DNA of 64,000 nucleotides from Candidatus Omnitrophota bacterium (lineage in GTDB: Bacteria > Omnitrophota > Omnitrophia > Omnitrophales > JACROU01). The notes under the pieces are model-generated. The model worked only from the letters and a program-made list of their open reading frames with translations, ran no database searches and had not been told where the DNA came from. The DNA lies in contig JAJDCD010000023.1 in assembly GCA_029261035.1 (NCBI GenBank), positions 102,501-166,500 on the forward strand, written 5' to 3'. How positions within the stretch are numbered: position 1 is the first letter of the stretch; each line of letters starts with the position of its first letter. Positions 63,706 through 64,000 of this stretch are shown piece by piece. Position numbers and translations under genes: made by a program.

Positions 63706-64000
63706 TTCTTTCCCTTCATTGGCAAAATAAAAGCGGGAAGTAATATTAAATTAGCCGCCAACGCCAAAAATAAAATGAGAACCATTAAAAATCCAAAGTG
63801 TATCGTAGGCTGAACGCTCCCTAAAAGGGTTACAGAAAACCCAGCCGAAAGTATCAGAGAAGAGCTAATCAGAGGTTGAGCGCAATGCATCATAATCCGC
63901 TTAAGAACCTCTTTAGTCCGAGTCCCATTTTTAACCTTGTGATAACGATAAAGCACATGTATCGCATTGTCTACAATTAATCCCACTGCCACGCTCCCGA
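63702..64000 (-). CDS. RND/MMPL-superfamily exporter, C-terminal end (start outside window)
   Basis: The last 98 residues or so of a larger protein: GSVAVGLIVDNAIHVLYRYH is the helix-4/10 type motif of RND/MMPL proteins, followed by three more helices (FGFLMVLILFLALAANLILL). The reading frame is open to the window edge. It is the upstream gene of the polyketide operon and probably moves the lipid product across the envelope. Confidence 0.85.
   Translation of the reverse strand, partial: GSVAVGLIVDNAIHVLYRYHKVKNGTRTKEVLKRIMMHCAQPLISSSLILSAGFSVTLLGSVQPTIHFGFLMVLILFLALAANLILLPAFILPMKGKK

Overview
The window looks like a piece of an A+T-rich chromosome from an uncultivated, diderm (Gram-negative-type) bacterium. 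An outer membrane is implied by an Mla lipid-transport operon, a TolC-type channel with an RND pump and adaptor, and several lipobox proteins. Three very large ORFs built as chains of domains joined by recurring A-S/Q-S-L-G linkers, together with dense short palindromic repeats, remind me of Omnitrophota (candidate phylum OP3), which is known for giant genes. That placement is inference; no rRNA or tRNA is present to confirm it.

Region 1 (1-14670) holds two giant genes on the minus strand. The first (1-10170) is cut by the window start and still shows 3390 codons: signal peptide, a DAH...EG...GGFH domain, an HEXXH motif, TPR-like repeats, an FHA domain, a macro domain and the beginning of a histidine phosphatase. 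The second (10525-14670) puts the same N-terminal domain on a PAS/histidine kinase/receiver protein. Region 2 (14809-21358) has recN, an FTR1 iron permease with a Fur-like site and a terminator, and a four-gene nucleotide-sugar cluster (UXS-like epimerase, cupin, SDR, C-methyltransferase). Region 3 (21508-29775) has a K+-channel-like protein and an efflux set: DUF4136 lipoprotein, RND adaptor and RND pump on the minus strand, meeting a TolC-like protein that carries a substrate-binding domain.

Region 4 (29808-34178) has a methyltransferase enclosed in nested inverted palindromes, then cysD and cysN separated by a GIY-YIG gene flanked by repeats. Region 5 (34473-51106) has a DUF4143 ATPase with a predicted leaderless promoter, then a 5097-residue protein on the minus strand. 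That protein has the same N-terminal domain, about fifty 40-residue (120-bp) helical repeats in seven blocks, and two beta-propeller regions.

Region 6 (51221-55026) has a mazEF-type toxin-antitoxin pair, an mPGES-2-like GST, two DUF5329 lipoproteins and two small membrane proteins. Region 7 (55122-58749) is mlaE-mlaF-mlaD-lipoprotein. Region 8 (59029-64000) has class I aldolase, a double-CDGSH protein, and an RND/MMPL - FAD oxidoreductase - type III PKS - UbiE-like methyltransferase operon likely making and exporting a phenolic or quinone-like lipid.

The most unusual content is the giant-protein family (1-14670 and 35813-51106). Its members share a secretion signal, a probable ChaN/EreA-like N-terminal domain and the S-L-G linkers, but carry completely different cargo: signalling kinase, FHA/macro/phosphatase, or solenoid/propeller. 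Several palindromic repeat families sit between nearly all genes, and one copy lies in frame inside the largest gene.
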